NCBI GenBank assembly: GCA_015499995.1
Contig: JADNRV010000071.1
Location: 62,001-126,000, forward strand
DNA: 64,000 bases
Direction: 5' to 3'
Origin: Flammula alnicola
Taxonomy: Eukaryota; Basidiomycota; Agaricomycetes; Agaricales; Strophariaceae
This document shows, piece by piece, positions 10,104 through 21,607 of this stretch. How positions within the stretch are numbered: position 1 is the first letter of the stretch; the number at the start of each line of letters is the position of its first letter. Below the pieces are notes generated by a model. The model was not told the DNA's origin and did not search any database. It saw only the letters and a list, made by a program, of their open reading frames with translations. Position numbers and translations under genes: made by a program.

Positions 10104-12652
10104 ATGGATGCCATTCCTACCTCAGACACCAAGGTCCAATCTATCGATGGTAGTGAGATCACCTTGGAGCTGTCCCAGGTTTCGCCTCAGGAAGAGAGTC
10201 GCCTTCGTCGGATATTTGATATCAACCTTTTGCCTCCTTTGGCATTTATGTCAGTCACATTCCTCGTTATCGATAAATCGTCTAACATCGCTTTCTAGGT
10301 AAGGATAATAATCGCTTCATCTTCTTGGTCTTCACGGTACTCTTCAGGTACTTGTGCAATGCACTCGATAAAGGCAATGTCGGAAACGCTAAGACTGATG
10401 GATGGGACAAGGTTCGTCGGTATGCCTTTTCTGTTGCTTTTGTCTTAGAAGCTGAATGACATCCGTCTAGGATATCCATCTCACAGGAAACCAGGTAGAC
10501 CCATAATATACATGGCGAATTTGAGTGCTCAACTATATATTGGCACAGTATTATCTCCTTGTCATGATTTTTTATGTGAGGACTGCTATACCGGCAGCAT
10601 ATATTCCGCTTATATTTCTAATGTACCGCGTGGTCTCATTTTGCAGGTTCCTTTTTGTCTGTGAGATGGAGTCCTTTAGATTGTCCTGCATTCGCCGTAT
10701 TTAATATATGCTTACTAGCTTCGGGACTCCGATATCTTTATTGGTCAAGAAATTCTCCGCGGCGCGTGTTTTACCCTTGATGATGATAGGCTTCGTAAGT
10801 GACTTTCTATGTGGCCAAACCTTTTCCAATGCTAACGAATGGGCGGGGGACTCTGATCTTTAGGGCTCGATGTGAACTTCTTTGCACGTTTTCGCTCTTT
10901 TGCATCCTAATTGGCTTTCTCCGAATGTAGGTCTCTTTTCGCAGGGATAGCAAGAAATTTCTCAGGTATCTGCTGTTTCTATATCCCACAACCGTTTGTT
11001 CTATTTCATTGACCATAAAATTAGAAATATTTGCCATCCGGTTCTTCCTAGGAATTTTTGAGTCCGCCATGCTGCCAGGAGTCGTTTTCTACCTGTCGAC
11101 CTTCTATAAGAGAAATGAGCTTGCATCGCGGGTTGGGTTGTTTTATGGTTCTGTTATCTTCAATCCGCTTAACAGGGACCAACGTTTTCTGATAAGTTAT
11201 ATAGCTGCTTCATCAATTTCTGGCGCCTTCTCGGGTAAACAAGAGTCTCCATTTATGCTTGATTCATGGAATACAGATTGACAGTTCAACACAGGGCTTA
11301 TCGCTTACGGAGTTTTTCATATTCATAACCCTAAGTACCATTCATGGCAATATTTATTCTGGATCGAAGGCAAGTTTAAGGTTGTAATTAACTCGCAAAT
11401 ATGAAGCTAAACCTTATACACCCCCAAGGTGCAGGAACTGTGTCTTTCGCGATTTTAGCCTTGATTTGGTTACCAAAGTCTCCATCAACCTGGAGGCGGC
11501 TCAATGACCGCCAGAAAGCCATAGCGAAGGCAAGAATTCTAGCAGATTCATCCGTAACTGCCGATGAAAGGCTCAATATTCGCGACGCTTTTCGTCCATT
11601 CGCGGATCCCATGTACTGGTATGAAATACGTTCCTTGCGAATATGGATTCATTATAGCTGCATACTGACATGCATGGATAGGTTATGGGCAATCATTAGT
11701 TTATCATTTGGTGTACCCCTCGCAAGCGTCAATAATTTCCTTCCGCAAATAGTAGCAAGCCTCGGATATTCCACCATCCGTACAAATCTGCTAACAGTAG
11801 CCCCCAATATCGTCGGCACTGTCGCGTTACTGTTTCTCACCTTTTCCTCTGATTATTTTAGAGAGCGAGCCATCCATATGTGGGTATTTCAATGTCTCTC
11901 GGGCATATCTATATTGACCAACGTAGATGCATCCCTCTGGCGACGGCGCTAGTAGGATTTATTATCCTTGGGTCTATTGATGTCCTCGCACATCGACACG
12001 TAGCATATTTCGCATGTTTCCTGTTGACAAGTGGCGTAAGCACCTCAGACATACCTCATCAACTGCTTTCACCGAATATCCTTCTCAGGCATTTGCGCCC
12101 TCTGTGCTAGTTAGCGCATGGTATTCCAACAATACCCCCAACGAGTCGAGGCGTGCTGTGGTGGCCGCAGTGATGGGTTCGCTTTCTCCGTGTCAATCGA
12201 TCACACACCCTTCCTTAACTTGTGTTTTTGTAGTGGCCGTCGCAAACTCTTCTGGATTGATATCCACAAATGTTTTCAGAGCAAAAGACGAGCCGAAATA
12301 CATACCTGGTAAGAAGCAGAGTATTCCGAAATTTCCAAATCTAATATTTGCCCGTAGCTCTTGCGACATCTGGTATTTCTCAAACTGTTGTTATGGCATG
12401 CATTTATCTGACCCTTGTTGCAGCTGGATTTGGTGGCTTGTGTTTGTTGCTCGTCGCATCGTACGTTTATTGTCACAGCGTGCTGGTGATGTGGCCGATG
12501 CTGACATGACATATTCTAGCACTGGAATATATATGAGAATTGAGAATCGTAGGAGAAATAAGGTTCAGGGCCTAGACATTACAGCCGCAGATGTGGACAC
12601 GGAAGCTCTGGCTGATGGTCCGCGTTCCCCGTCTTTCCGTTATATGTACTAG
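10104..12652 (+). CDS. MFS anion:cation symporter, Dal5/allantoate permease type
   Basis: Twelve-helix plasma-membrane permease of the major facilitator superfamily, the fungal group importing allantoate, nicotinate, pantothenate and similar organic anions. Reading the exons in order gives the group's hallmarks: RRIFDINLLPPLAFM, then YLCNALDKGNVGNAKTDG (TM1 and the loop), LTGNQYYLLVMIFYV (TM2), KKFSAARVLPLMMIGF, the motif RFFLGIFESAMLPGVVFYLS, YKRNELASRVGLFYG, WQYLFWIEG, LIWLPKSP and NNFLPQIVASLGYS. Later exons give PLATALVGFIILGS, VLVSAWYSNNTP and a last helix TLVAAGFGGLCLLLVAS with tail MRIENRRRNKVQG. At least a dozen introns of 45-60 bp. The substrate cannot be read from sequence. Confidence 0.88.
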
Positions 12653-13136
12653 AGATGGCCGTCATCTTTGTTCACAATTATATGAACTGACCTGCTAACG
12701 AGATAGGTATTACATGTAAGAACCTGCGGCTTATGTATTAGTTCTTCTGTTTGGAAATCCGAGTCGAGCTCCAAACCATATACACCATGTGCTTTTGAGG
12801 TGCCATTGAGGGCGACAAGATGTCTCATTATTCTCGGGTTGATAATCTAACGCAGAAAAACATTTGAGGTAAAGCATAAGAAACTCTCGAAGAGCATCCA
12901 CGTGGAGTCTGTCTGTCACCTTCTGCTATAACCAGGAACGACGACCCCGGGTGGAGGGAATGTGAATCTGGACATTACGGGAATTGAGATGTAGTAACAT
13001 CAGAAGAAGAAAGGTGATCAAACGAATATTTTCTTTTCTTTTATGGGATCTGTTTTAAAGGAGAAAAAAAAAAGAACTTTCAGTGAGGCATTCTCTGCTA
13101 AATCCCTGTTGACGTTGGCCGAACTAGGTGAGGATC
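12653..13136. other. Convergent intergenic, no gene seen
   Basis: About 480 bp between the 3' ends of the MFS and RBM39-like genes. No conserved coding sequence recognised. Confidence 0.45.
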
Positions 13137-15488
13137 CTACTGGTGTGCCTGCATGATGGCATCGGATATAAAGGCCGCAGAGACTTGTCTTCCGCCGAAC
13201 CATCGTCCATTCAGACCTTGGATGGCCTTCTTCGCAGTCTCAACGGAGTCGAACTTAACATAGATCTCGCCCTGAAAAAAAATGTAAGATATGCACACGA
13301 GCCGCGACGACATTACTCACTTGTGTCTCTTTCTCGACCTTGATAGCGTGAACAGGACCATACTTATTCTCACATTCTCCTTTGACATCTTCAGCGAGGT
13401 CCTTGTCCCAGTCTCGTTCTGTCTCTCTGGTGATAGAGGAACAAACTGTTAGATTGTTTTCTCAACGATGGAAAATCACTTACTCTTCGGGATCAAACAT
13501 ATCCTTCAATAAGACTGAACGAGATTGCATTGATTGAGGAATGTTTGGACGCGGTCTAAGAATGTCCACGTCAGTGAGGAGCTGTTGCGGGTTGCAAGGT
13601 TAGACTTACACAGGCTCTGGAAGAGAAGGGGCAGTTTCAGTCCTAGCAAGTTTCTGCATCAGCGCTTGGCGAGATGCAGCGTTCAAGTTACCACCTATCA
13701 AGAAACAATTAATCTGATTTAACTTTTTGCGACATGGTGAGAAACTCACCGCCGGCCTCGTCTAAAGAATCTTGCGGTGTGTATTTGGTTGTGCCTTTTT
13801 CATGCACGGTGTTAACACGAAGCTATAACAAAGGATAAGCGCCTTGGCATATAATAAGATATATAGTGAAATCTTACTGTGCGTCCTGCCAATTCGAATC
13901 CCTCCATTTGTTCAAGAGCCATTCGAGCATCCTCGGATCGTTTATACCTGACTTAAAGTCAGACATTGATCATTACAAGATAGACTTACTTACTGCACGA
14001 ATGCGTAACCTTTGCTTCGCCCAGTCATCGGATCTCTGTGAAGATCGACAAATTCAAGTTCCCCGAAGGGTTCAAAGACCTGTTTGATATCCGATTCCGT
14101 GAGGTTGAAATGCAAAGATCCAACATATAATCTATTGAGATGAATACTGTCAACAAATAGTTGAAGTAAGACGTCCAGAGATGCTTACTGCATTGATCCA
14201 TGAGAGGCCGTAACACCTGGAGGAAGGTTGAGACTCCTGTCAAAACATCAGCTCAGAGGATGGGCAGAGTGTTAAACATACGTACCCATCTCCAGGATGG
14301 AGCTTGTTTCTTTCGGATTCGGTAAGTTGCACCATAATGGGTAAACCCATAACGACTGTTCCTGAAAGAGCAAGGGCCTTCTCTACGAGGTCAATGGATC
14401 GGAACTCAACATAGCCAATGCTACAAATGCGAGTTCAGCATCTTCGTATAAAAAAGGAAAGATGAGGACTGACCCTTTGGATCGACGAGATAGCCGGTCA
14501 GTCACAATTCTTGAATCCATCACAGTTCCTTCTCCGAGTTTGTCTTCGAAAAAGTAACCTAGATCTCGAGCAGTCAAGCGAGCAGCGAGTTGCGAAACAA
14601 AAACTGATCGTGCTTCAGAGTCGTCTTCCTTGGGTTCATCCGGATTATAGTCCTCCATCTGGTTGTCGTATGAGGGGTAAGAAGGAGAGGCGCGGCTAGG
14701 TATGATTTAGAAAAATTTCATGCATATGAATAATAAACAAGAGGTAATCATACCTGACTCCTGGTGGAGGTGGACTTCTCGTGGTCAGGGGTTCGTCGTC
14801 GACGACGGGAAGTCGGCTATCCGATAGCCTCCTGCCAGCTCTCGGTTCGTCGAACTCATCTCGTGGATCAAGCCTGTCACCTTTTCTTCGGTCAGTGGAA
14901 CGAATTGAACGAGGACTATCTCGAGGAGGTGGTGGTGGCGGTAAACTTGAAGGGGGTGGTGGCGGTATGTCGTCAAGAACCTCGCTTCTTTTTCTTTTAA
15001 CTCTGTCGTCGTGGTCGCGTTCGGAGCCGTCATAGTCATCGCTCCTTTTGCGCCTGCGGTCGCGCTCCTTGTCGTCTCTGTCTCTATCACGGTCGCGATC
15101 CCGGTGACCATGTCTATTATCGGGGCCATCATGCCTGCTGCTGCGGTGCCTATCCCCATCCCTTTCTCGTCTTCGTTCTCGGTCCCTGTCGCGATCCCGA
15201 TGCCTGTCGCGCGAGCGATCACGATATCCTCTTTCACTTCTATCGTGACTACGGCTTCGCTTCCTCCTCTCATCTGGGTCACCTCTGTCTCTCCTTCGAT
15301 CCCTTTTCTCGCGGTCTCTTGATACAGATCGATGCGAACGTCTGGTACGAAGAGTGTCAGTAGACAAGTTACGAGAGCTGGAAATGAAATGATCAATAAT
15401 GATTCATGAAGTATGCATTCGAACTAAAGACATACGAATGACGATTGGGAGATTTGTCGATTTCCATTCTGCCGTTTGGTGAAGCCAT
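13137..15488 (-). CDS. RBM39/Rsd1-like SR splicing factor with three RRM folds
   Basis: Nuclear pre-mRNA splicing factor of the CAPER/RBM39 (CC1-like) family. From the ATG at 15488 (MASPNGRMEIDKSPNRHS) the protein has an RS/RD domain of about 120 residues made of dense Arg-Asp and Arg-Ser dipeptides, a poly-proline stretch, then RRM1 (RNP2 SVFVSQL), RRM2 (RNP2 LYVGSLHFNLT, RNP1 RSKGYAFVQ) and a C-terminal U2AF-homology motif: ETQGEIYVKFDSVETAKKAI then NGRWFGGRQVSAAFI, where RWF is the Arg-X-Phe signature that binds tryptophan-containing ligand motifs. Stop TAG at 13137-13139. Many short introns, including one after the first 16 codons. Strong multi-domain agreement; only exact exon edges are unverified. 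Confidence 0.92.
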
Positions 15489-15762
15489 ATTCTGGTGTAT
15501 AAAGGTAGACTATAGACGTAGTTGCACGAGTTTGAAATGAGGTGGCCGAAAAACTGTTGCTTTTAAATTTGCTTGTTCCTGTTTGCAAAAGTTGTTGCTT
15601 TCACCGGCCCGGACTACCCGGGAGGACTTAATCGTTGGCGCCCATCGCAAGTCTTAGTTAGCATATAAATTGTGTAGTACAGTGGCTCTAAGACTATTTG
15701 CTCCTACAAGCTCTTGGAGTACAGTATTTCAGAGTATATCCGTCTATTCACTACATAATCTT
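15489..15762. promoter_or_regulatory. Promoter of RBM39-like gene
   Basis: About 270 bp between the RBM39-like start codon and the end of the next minus-strand gene. Contains GGCCCGGACTACCCGGGAG near 15607-15625. No site identified with confidence. Confidence 0.3.
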
Positions 15763-17312
15763 TCAAGGTGTTTGCGATGACAACAAATCCGCCAACCTGT
15801 GTCGGACCCGCTTCTCCGCTTGCACCAACTCTGTCTCCTCTGCCCTGCGATAGAGTTCGTTCAAAGGATTCTGGAGACCGTCCAACTCGAGATCTGCCTC
15901 AATTTTTGAAAGATTGCGACAAAACTTCCCGTTAAGAACCTGTTGCGATACGCCACTAAATAAGCTCCGATTCGACGAGTTCAACAAGAAACCACAAACC
16001 TGGTTATAGAGAATATCTTTAAAATGGGCACGAGAGGAAGCCCCATCCAGCGCCAACGCCCCACTAAGCTGGCCATATTGTGAAACAATCGAGTGATGCT
16101 TCAACTAATGGTTGTCGTATTTAAGAGTCATCTTCTTCGATGAAAGGAATAAGGAAGCGCACCTGACCGACGAATCCGTCTTCGGCAGCACGTTCAAAAA
16201 TCTCTGCAGGCTCTTTGGACATCCACCTTGAACGACGTTAGTTATAAAGGAATCTTGATAATTGTAAAACATACATCTCATAACAGAGTGCTTCATCTGA
16301 GCATCCTGCCTCCTTGAGCACGCTAAATGCTTCCCTGGAATGGACACAAATATCAGCTGATGTACATACGCATGAAGTCTAAGAACGTACCGGAAAAGCA
16401 TGATGATGTTTGGCCAGAGTGCTTGTTCTGTTTTCGAGTCAGCCACAAACTTGAATTTGCATATATTCGTTTGTTACACACCGGCAAGGAGATCCATAGC
16501 GGTTTCTTCCCGGGCAGAGGATGCAATGGCACCGGCTTTAGTCGCTCCAATGGCTCGGGAAAGTGCCAAAGCTATAGCCAAACCAGAGCCTGACGCGTCC
16601 TGTTCAACAGAAACAAAGCAAGGGAAGCCCTTTCCTTTCTGGAATAAAGAACGAACAGAGCTTCCTATCATCCTGAATGAAAATTTATTGTTAGAGACCT
16701 TTTATGACAGCAAGGATAGAGAACCTTGGAGCGACCATGACGACGTCTTGCTGTGGCTTGAATTAAGCAACTTGAAGAAGACATTATAACCGCTGGCAAT
16801 AACGATAGTGGCATTATCTTTCATATTAGGCCGAATTGTTCATTGAAGATTCGAGGCTGAACTTGATCAGGGATGAGAAGGAACAGGACTACGAGTTTAT
16901 TGTCAATAAGCAATGGCTTAGAATACAAAGAAGGACACTGGTTACTCACTATCTGCCCAGCAGCTGCCTTGACAAAGTCATGTTCCACAATGAAACCTTG
17001 GATTTGGCATCTTCGGCGTACGAATCGTCTCGGTTGGCAATCAGGATCTTCTCATTAGGGACCCCGGAGTCGCGCAAATTCTGGGCTTGAGCAGCGCCTT
17101 GGTTTCCGAAACTAGCCACAAGAGAATGCCGAGTCAATGACTTAATGAAACAAGGACTCGATTAGTAACATACCCTAGAAATACGACCTGCTTGTCAGTC
17201 AGGAGAGACGGATCGGCGTCCTGGTCATAGTAGCTGCAAATGGCTATTATCAGTGCCCTTCAAAGAATGCCAGGGTGAACAGGTACAATGCTTACATTTT
17301 TGCAGACGGCAT
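15763..17312 (-). CDS. Ketol-acid reductoisomerase-like protein, bacterial class I type, with frame breaks
   Basis: Resembles KARI (IlvC), the NADPH- and Mg-dependent second step of branched-chain amino acid synthesis. From the ATG at 17312 it reads MPSAKIYYDQDADPSLL, then the Rossmann start VVFLGFGNQGAAQAQNLRDSG, LLIPDQVQPRIFNEQ, NATIVIASGYN, QDVVMVAPR, GSSVRSLF, a segment AREETAMDL matching the metal-binding helix, and HHSIVSQYGQLSG. YYDQDADPSLL and the overall order are closer to bacterial class I enzymes than to the mitochondrial Ilv5 form. Where KARIs have AHG(F/Y)N this has ASGYN, so the His thought to be catalytic appears replaced by Ser. Two one-base frame breaks (near 16836 and 16761) interrupt the reading frame at AA and TT runs. 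It is divergent from an SDR gene. It could be an inactive paralogue or a diverged reductase. Confidence 0.72.
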
Positions 17313-17670
17313 TGAGGAAGTTAGTGGGAGGAGACGAGGAAGGAAAGTGGCTGGTAAATTCCAATTTCTTGACAGTATCGATGAAGAGAGATAAGAGAAG
17401 ATTTATTCGCTTATTCCACAGCCCACACGACCAGCCTAAGGAGCTCCATAGCCGGGTACAGAGAAAAAGGGTGTCCTGGTGACTTGAGAGAAGCGTATTG
17501 AGGCGGGCCGTAAATGTGGAATGATTGGTCCTATCGGCCCGGGTGTATAGGTAGAAGCTCCAACGAAATCACGTTCATATGCATTCGTCTGCATATCTGT
17601 CTTGGACGTGCGCTTGGAAGAACTTCTAGATTTTTAAGAGAGATATGCGGGCGAAATTCGCATTCTTCCC
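17313..17670. promoter_or_regulatory. Divergent promoter region, KARI-like / SDR
   Basis: About 360 bp separating head-to-head start codons at 17312 (minus) and 17671 (plus), suggesting shared control. No motif assigned. Confidence 0.35.
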
Positions 17671-18762
17671 ATGTCGCTGACACCTAACAAAGTCGTGTGC
17701 ATCACTGGAGCCTCCAGAGGAATAGGCCGAGCGTGGTAGGTGGTCCATAAAGTTTCTAAGTTTCACGTCCGTTGAAAAAGAGGCGGCTGCGGTATAGTGC
17801 TTTGGAGTTCGCAAAGCAAGGGCCTCCGGCTTGGTCTTGCATTATCTCGGCGACCACGAAACAGAGCAAGAAATCCAGGCCTTGAAAGAAGAACTCGAAA
17901 ATCGAGGCGTCGGCGTTGTCATTATACCAGGTGATATCGCTGACATTGAGACATCAAAAAAGGTTAGGAGTGATAACGATTTGACGAGTCAGCTGGAGCC
18001 TCACCGGTCACTTTTTACGCACGGCGAAGATAGTAGCGACTGGCGTAGAAGCATTTGGGCGTATCGATGTCCTTGTCTCCAATGTCGGTATTTGTCCATT
18101 CTCCGACTTCTTGACCATGCCTCTCGAAACTTGGGAGCGCACTCGTCAAGTTAACCTCGACGGAACCTTTTACATCGTCCAAGGTACGGGTCTAGCTTTT
18201 AGGATGTGTTGATCATCGACAAATCGATAAACATCCATGGCAGCGGTTTCCCTGCAGATGACGAAGCAGACTCCACAAGGAGGATCGCTCATTGCGATAT
18301 CTTCGATATCTGGTCTCCTCGGAGGTGCGCAGCAATGGTGGGTGTTTTCCGAAAAAAGAACAATTTGAGCAATCTTGGCTCATCCTGCTGACGTGTTCTA
18401 GCCACTACGGTCCAACAAAAGCTGCTATAACGAACCTGATGCAGAACTGTGCAGTCGCTTTGGGCAAATATGGGATTCGGGCAAATGCCGTTCTTCCTGG
18501 AACGATCGCGACAGATATCAACAAGGAGGACCTGAAAAATGAGGCAAAGAAGGAGTATATGGTTAATCGTACGCTCCTTGGTAGACTTGGAAGTAAGCAA
18601 CACCTACCGGTACCAGTAGAGACATTAAGAGCCTAACACATCTTCTTAACAGATCCAGAGGATATTGCAGGACCAGTTGTTTTTCTTGCAAGCGACTTGG
18701 CGCGATACATGACGGGGTCGTCTATCATCGTCGATGGCGGCTTGTTCGTCAACTTCCAGTGA
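17671..18762 (+). CDS. Short-chain dehydrogenase/reductase (classical SDR)
   Basis: NAD(P)-dependent oxidoreductase. Starts MSLTPNKVVCITGASRGIGRA, giving the TGxxxGIG cofactor motif; an intron follows and then CALEFAKQG and ASGLVLHYLGDHE. Further on: VLVSNVG (NNAG-equivalent), the catalytic YGPTK (YxxxK) preceded by AISSISG (Ser), GIRANAVLPGTIATD, and the C-terminal SSIIVDGGLFVNFQ. These match the class that contains fungal L-rhamnose dehydrogenases and many 3-oxoacyl-ACP reductase-like enzymes; the substrate is unknown. Five or so introns. Between AKQG and ASGL the frame slips by one base at the GGG run 17820-17822; four Gs would restore the conserved reading. Stop TGA 18760-18762. Confidence 0.85.
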
Positions 18763-18934
18763 ATCCACCCATATACAATATGCAAAGAAAAAACAAATGC
18801 CCAAGACTCGCATTCAGGTTGTAACTTCTTTCTATTGATAATCTAGCATTCAATTGCAACGGCAGTTCCGGACCGCTCGCATAAGTTTGAGTTCGACATC
18901 TACCTTGCTCGGGCTTCCGTGCTATGACACGCAC

Positions 18935-19719
18935 TCACGAAAGAAATTCGGGATTTAGCTGGTTCCCATCGACGATCGCGGGGTCCGCCGCAATCAGAAC
19001 CGTCACCCATCGTGCCCAAGCTGAGAAGGATTGCGCCATGCATGCATCGTGCCCTTCTGAACGACGGTATCACCTGCATTCTTCAGGTGTTTCTCAGTCC
19101 CGTCCTCACAAATCAACACCAGCTCTCCAGAGACTAAGAAGAGAGCGACCAACCGACAGATTGGCCCCGCAATATGAGCACGCAATCTTTTTACGACACC
19201 GTAAAGGCGAATGGAACGGGACATACCGAGAATATTAAAGTCCAAAGACGAAGTACGGTGCTGACGTCAAACGAATTTGTGGGTTGTACCTTTGTAATTG
19301 TGGAAGCTGAACCTTACCATTGCCGTGATGGCCCCGGGTGCCAATTCAGTTGAGCGCAAATTGGTTCCAGTTGGAGGAACGAGATCAAAGTTTGAAGGGT
19401 CGTCGACCCTGCGCTTTCCACCGTCCTCGCTAAACGACAGTTAGCAAAATAGCTGGGGTGACAATGAACAGCACCCACTCCTTGTTGTTTTCGCCCGTTG
19501 GAATTGAATCTGTCGTGATCCATAGCGTTGCGCCTCGAGCACCATGGACTAGTTCCATGGCCTGCAAATAGCTTGAGTAATGAAGTACACCAGTAGGTCT
19601 AAAATGATTACCTCTGAAGGGATGACATTGTCGCTTTGAACGACTGCAATTCCTTTGCAATCGTGAGACGTGACAATACGACGTAGATGGGGCAACAGGC
19701 TAGCAGCTGGTTTAGCCAT
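18935..19719 (-). CDS. Cupin-domain protein
   Basis: Small beta-barrel protein of a fungal cupin family of unknown substrate. From ATG 19719 (MAKPAASLLPHLRRIVT) the exons read VVQSDNVIPSE, TLWITTDSIPTGENN, LVPPTGTNLRSTELAPGA, MHRTSSLDFNI, VSGELVLICEDGTE, AGDTVVQKGTMHAWRNPS and a C-terminal strand TVLIAADPAIVDG. The metal-ligand pattern of cupin motif 1 is only partly visible (MHRTSSLD); motif 2 is GTMHAWRNPS with one His. The same layout occurs in many ascomycete and basidiomycete proteins annotated only as cupin. Stop at 18935-18937. About five short introns. Confidence 0.82.
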
Positions 19720-20034
19720 GTCAAAGCGAAGGGTCAAAGGAGGTGTCCAACTTTACAGACTCACAAACCGGTTATATACGCCAAATCGAGCGTACACGCC
19801 AGGCAGCACCTGAAAATAACATCACATGTCAATTTTACGAACCATTTTCGCTCTAACGAATTCGCATGGCCAAATATCGGCGTGTGCACGAATATCATGT
19901 TGCTGACGTGGTCCCCGAAAGCGAGATAGTATACATGTTCAATAAAGAAAAAGGTACGGCAAGGCATATATGAAGCTAAGGAGCGGTATCTATGAATAAA
20001 GAATGAGCCGCAATTCAAACATTGAAATTAGATT
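19720..20034. other. Intergenic, cupin promoter and PEX16 3' flank
   Basis: About 315 bp between two minus-strand genes; no coding sequence recognised. Confidence 0.35.
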
Positions 20035-21429
20035 TTACGCACAGTAATAGTAATCATCGATTAGGGGAATCCAATCCTTCACCAGCGCGCCAAACAAGCC
20101 CACCAATGGAGTATGCTGTGTTCGGGTAACAAAGGATTCCAGTTTAGGTCTGGACGATAGCAATTTAGTCAACTGAATTATAGAAGATTAGGCGTTGATC
20201 ACGAACCGCGTATATGTTTCCCAAATGGATCCACGAAGCAGATACCACAACATGTCTTTATCTCTTCTGGCATACTCCGATCTCTCCAGAGCAGCGGAGG
20301 CAGGTGGAGTGCGGCGCAGATTGCGGGAAGCAAACTCCATGAACAACGTCACCACGAGGGCACGATTTGAACGCTCCGGCGATTTCCGATCGGCGACGAG
20401 CAAAGATGCTGGAGAGCAGAAAGAAGAGTCAATTAGACGGACCATGGATCCAGAACAACGGGCGCACCATAAACGAGAGGTCGGAGTATGTAGATTGATT
20501 CCGCGATCCAATCTCTAGGTCCAGATAAAGTCCTAATAAGAGAAAGAGATGGTCTGACAGAAGATGTCGTCAGAGCCTTGGGCAAGAGGTAATCTTCCGC
20601 TGAAGTATCGGACTGAGCGGATGAGAGTAAAGGATGTGGTTGCAGTGGAACGAGGTTATTCCGGAGGTGATCTGGAGTCGGAGGCCGGGAAGGTTCTGGA
20701 GATGAGGGGGCTAAGGTAGGAGATGACGCATTGCTCAAGGGCGGCAATGTTGTGGGGTCGAAATCTCGTTCAGGGATCGGAGGTGAGACCAATGGTCGAT
20801 GCGTGATCTTTAGTAGCAATAGACGAAGCGACGCTCTAACATGGTGAATTAGTGCGTAGAAAACGACAAACGCCAAAGGTGTGTACTTACTTGATCACTT
20901 CGAGAAGAATTATGGATCTCCATTTAATTTTCTCGGAGACTTTTCTCCTCAGAGCCATTTCCACCACGAGTTCAGTAAAGCGTATGATTTCCAAAACACG
21001 AGCCGCCCATTTGTAGAGGAATCCCTGTCGGCCCACGCCCGCGTGAAACGGGTATGCAAGGATGAGGGGATAAGAGGGCGGTAAGAAGGGTTGGCTTTCA
21101 CGACGCGTGCCAGTAGCGTATCATGGTACATGCTCATAACATTAAGCAACGTTGTAACTGCGAATAAAATATATGGTGAGCATGATATTTCCAAGAAAGA
21201 AAATGTACTGACGAGCTTCTGACGCGAGCTCGGCATCCTTGAAACGACCAGGCAAGAACCAGGTAATGGATCGAAGTGACGACTCCAAGGTGGAGATAGT
21301 CGAAACATTGTTTATGAGAAAAGCCTCATACTTCGCCTTTGATGCTGCCATGGCATGGGCAGGTGACGAGAAGGCAGGGAGGAAGGACGACGGCGACGAC
21401 GACGGGGAGAATTCAAGATGCTCTGGCAT
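20035..21429 (-). CDS. PEX16: Peroxin-16 (peroxisome biogenesis)
   Basis: Peroxisomal membrane protein needed for recruiting membrane proteins to peroxisomes. Reading exons from the ATG at 21429 gives YEAFLINNVSTISTLESS, LRSITWFLPGRFKDAELAS, TTLLNVMSMYHDTLLARVV, WRSIILLEVIKASLRLLLL, a variable Ser/Pro-rich insert, ESIYILRPLVY, RTPPASAALERSEYARRDKD and LLRGSIWETYT, ending DDYYYCA at stop 20035. These are the recognised landmarks of fungal Pex16, including the WFLPGRF and ESIYILRPL blocks. Length of about 400 aa is normal. The start is the first ATG; a later ATG (MAASKAKYEAF) could also serve. It is divergent from the next gene with only about 180 bp between start codons. Confidence 0.9.
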
Positions 21430-21607
21430 TGCACCGTGATTGTACAAGTCGCCGAGCCGAGCTTCCCACGCCTGTCACAATCACGGTCGACAAGTCACGG
21501 TCACAGAACTCCGGAGTCGAGTTCGAGTTTCAGTTTCAGATGGCAGCCTTGTGTATTTCAGATTATAAGCACTTGCGCTGCTCCCAGTCCCTCTCTCGGT
21601 TCTCTAA
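21430..21607. promoter_or_regulatory. Divergent promoter, PEX16 / coiled-coil gene
   Basis: 178 bp separate the two start codons, so the two genes almost certainly share regulatory DNA. No specific element named. Confidence 0.35.

Noticed and set aside
14785..15396. About 200-codon ORFs on both strands
   Set aside because: They are frame shadows of the Arg-Asp/Arg-Ser repeat domain of the RBM39-like protein, which is supported by three downstream RRM folds.
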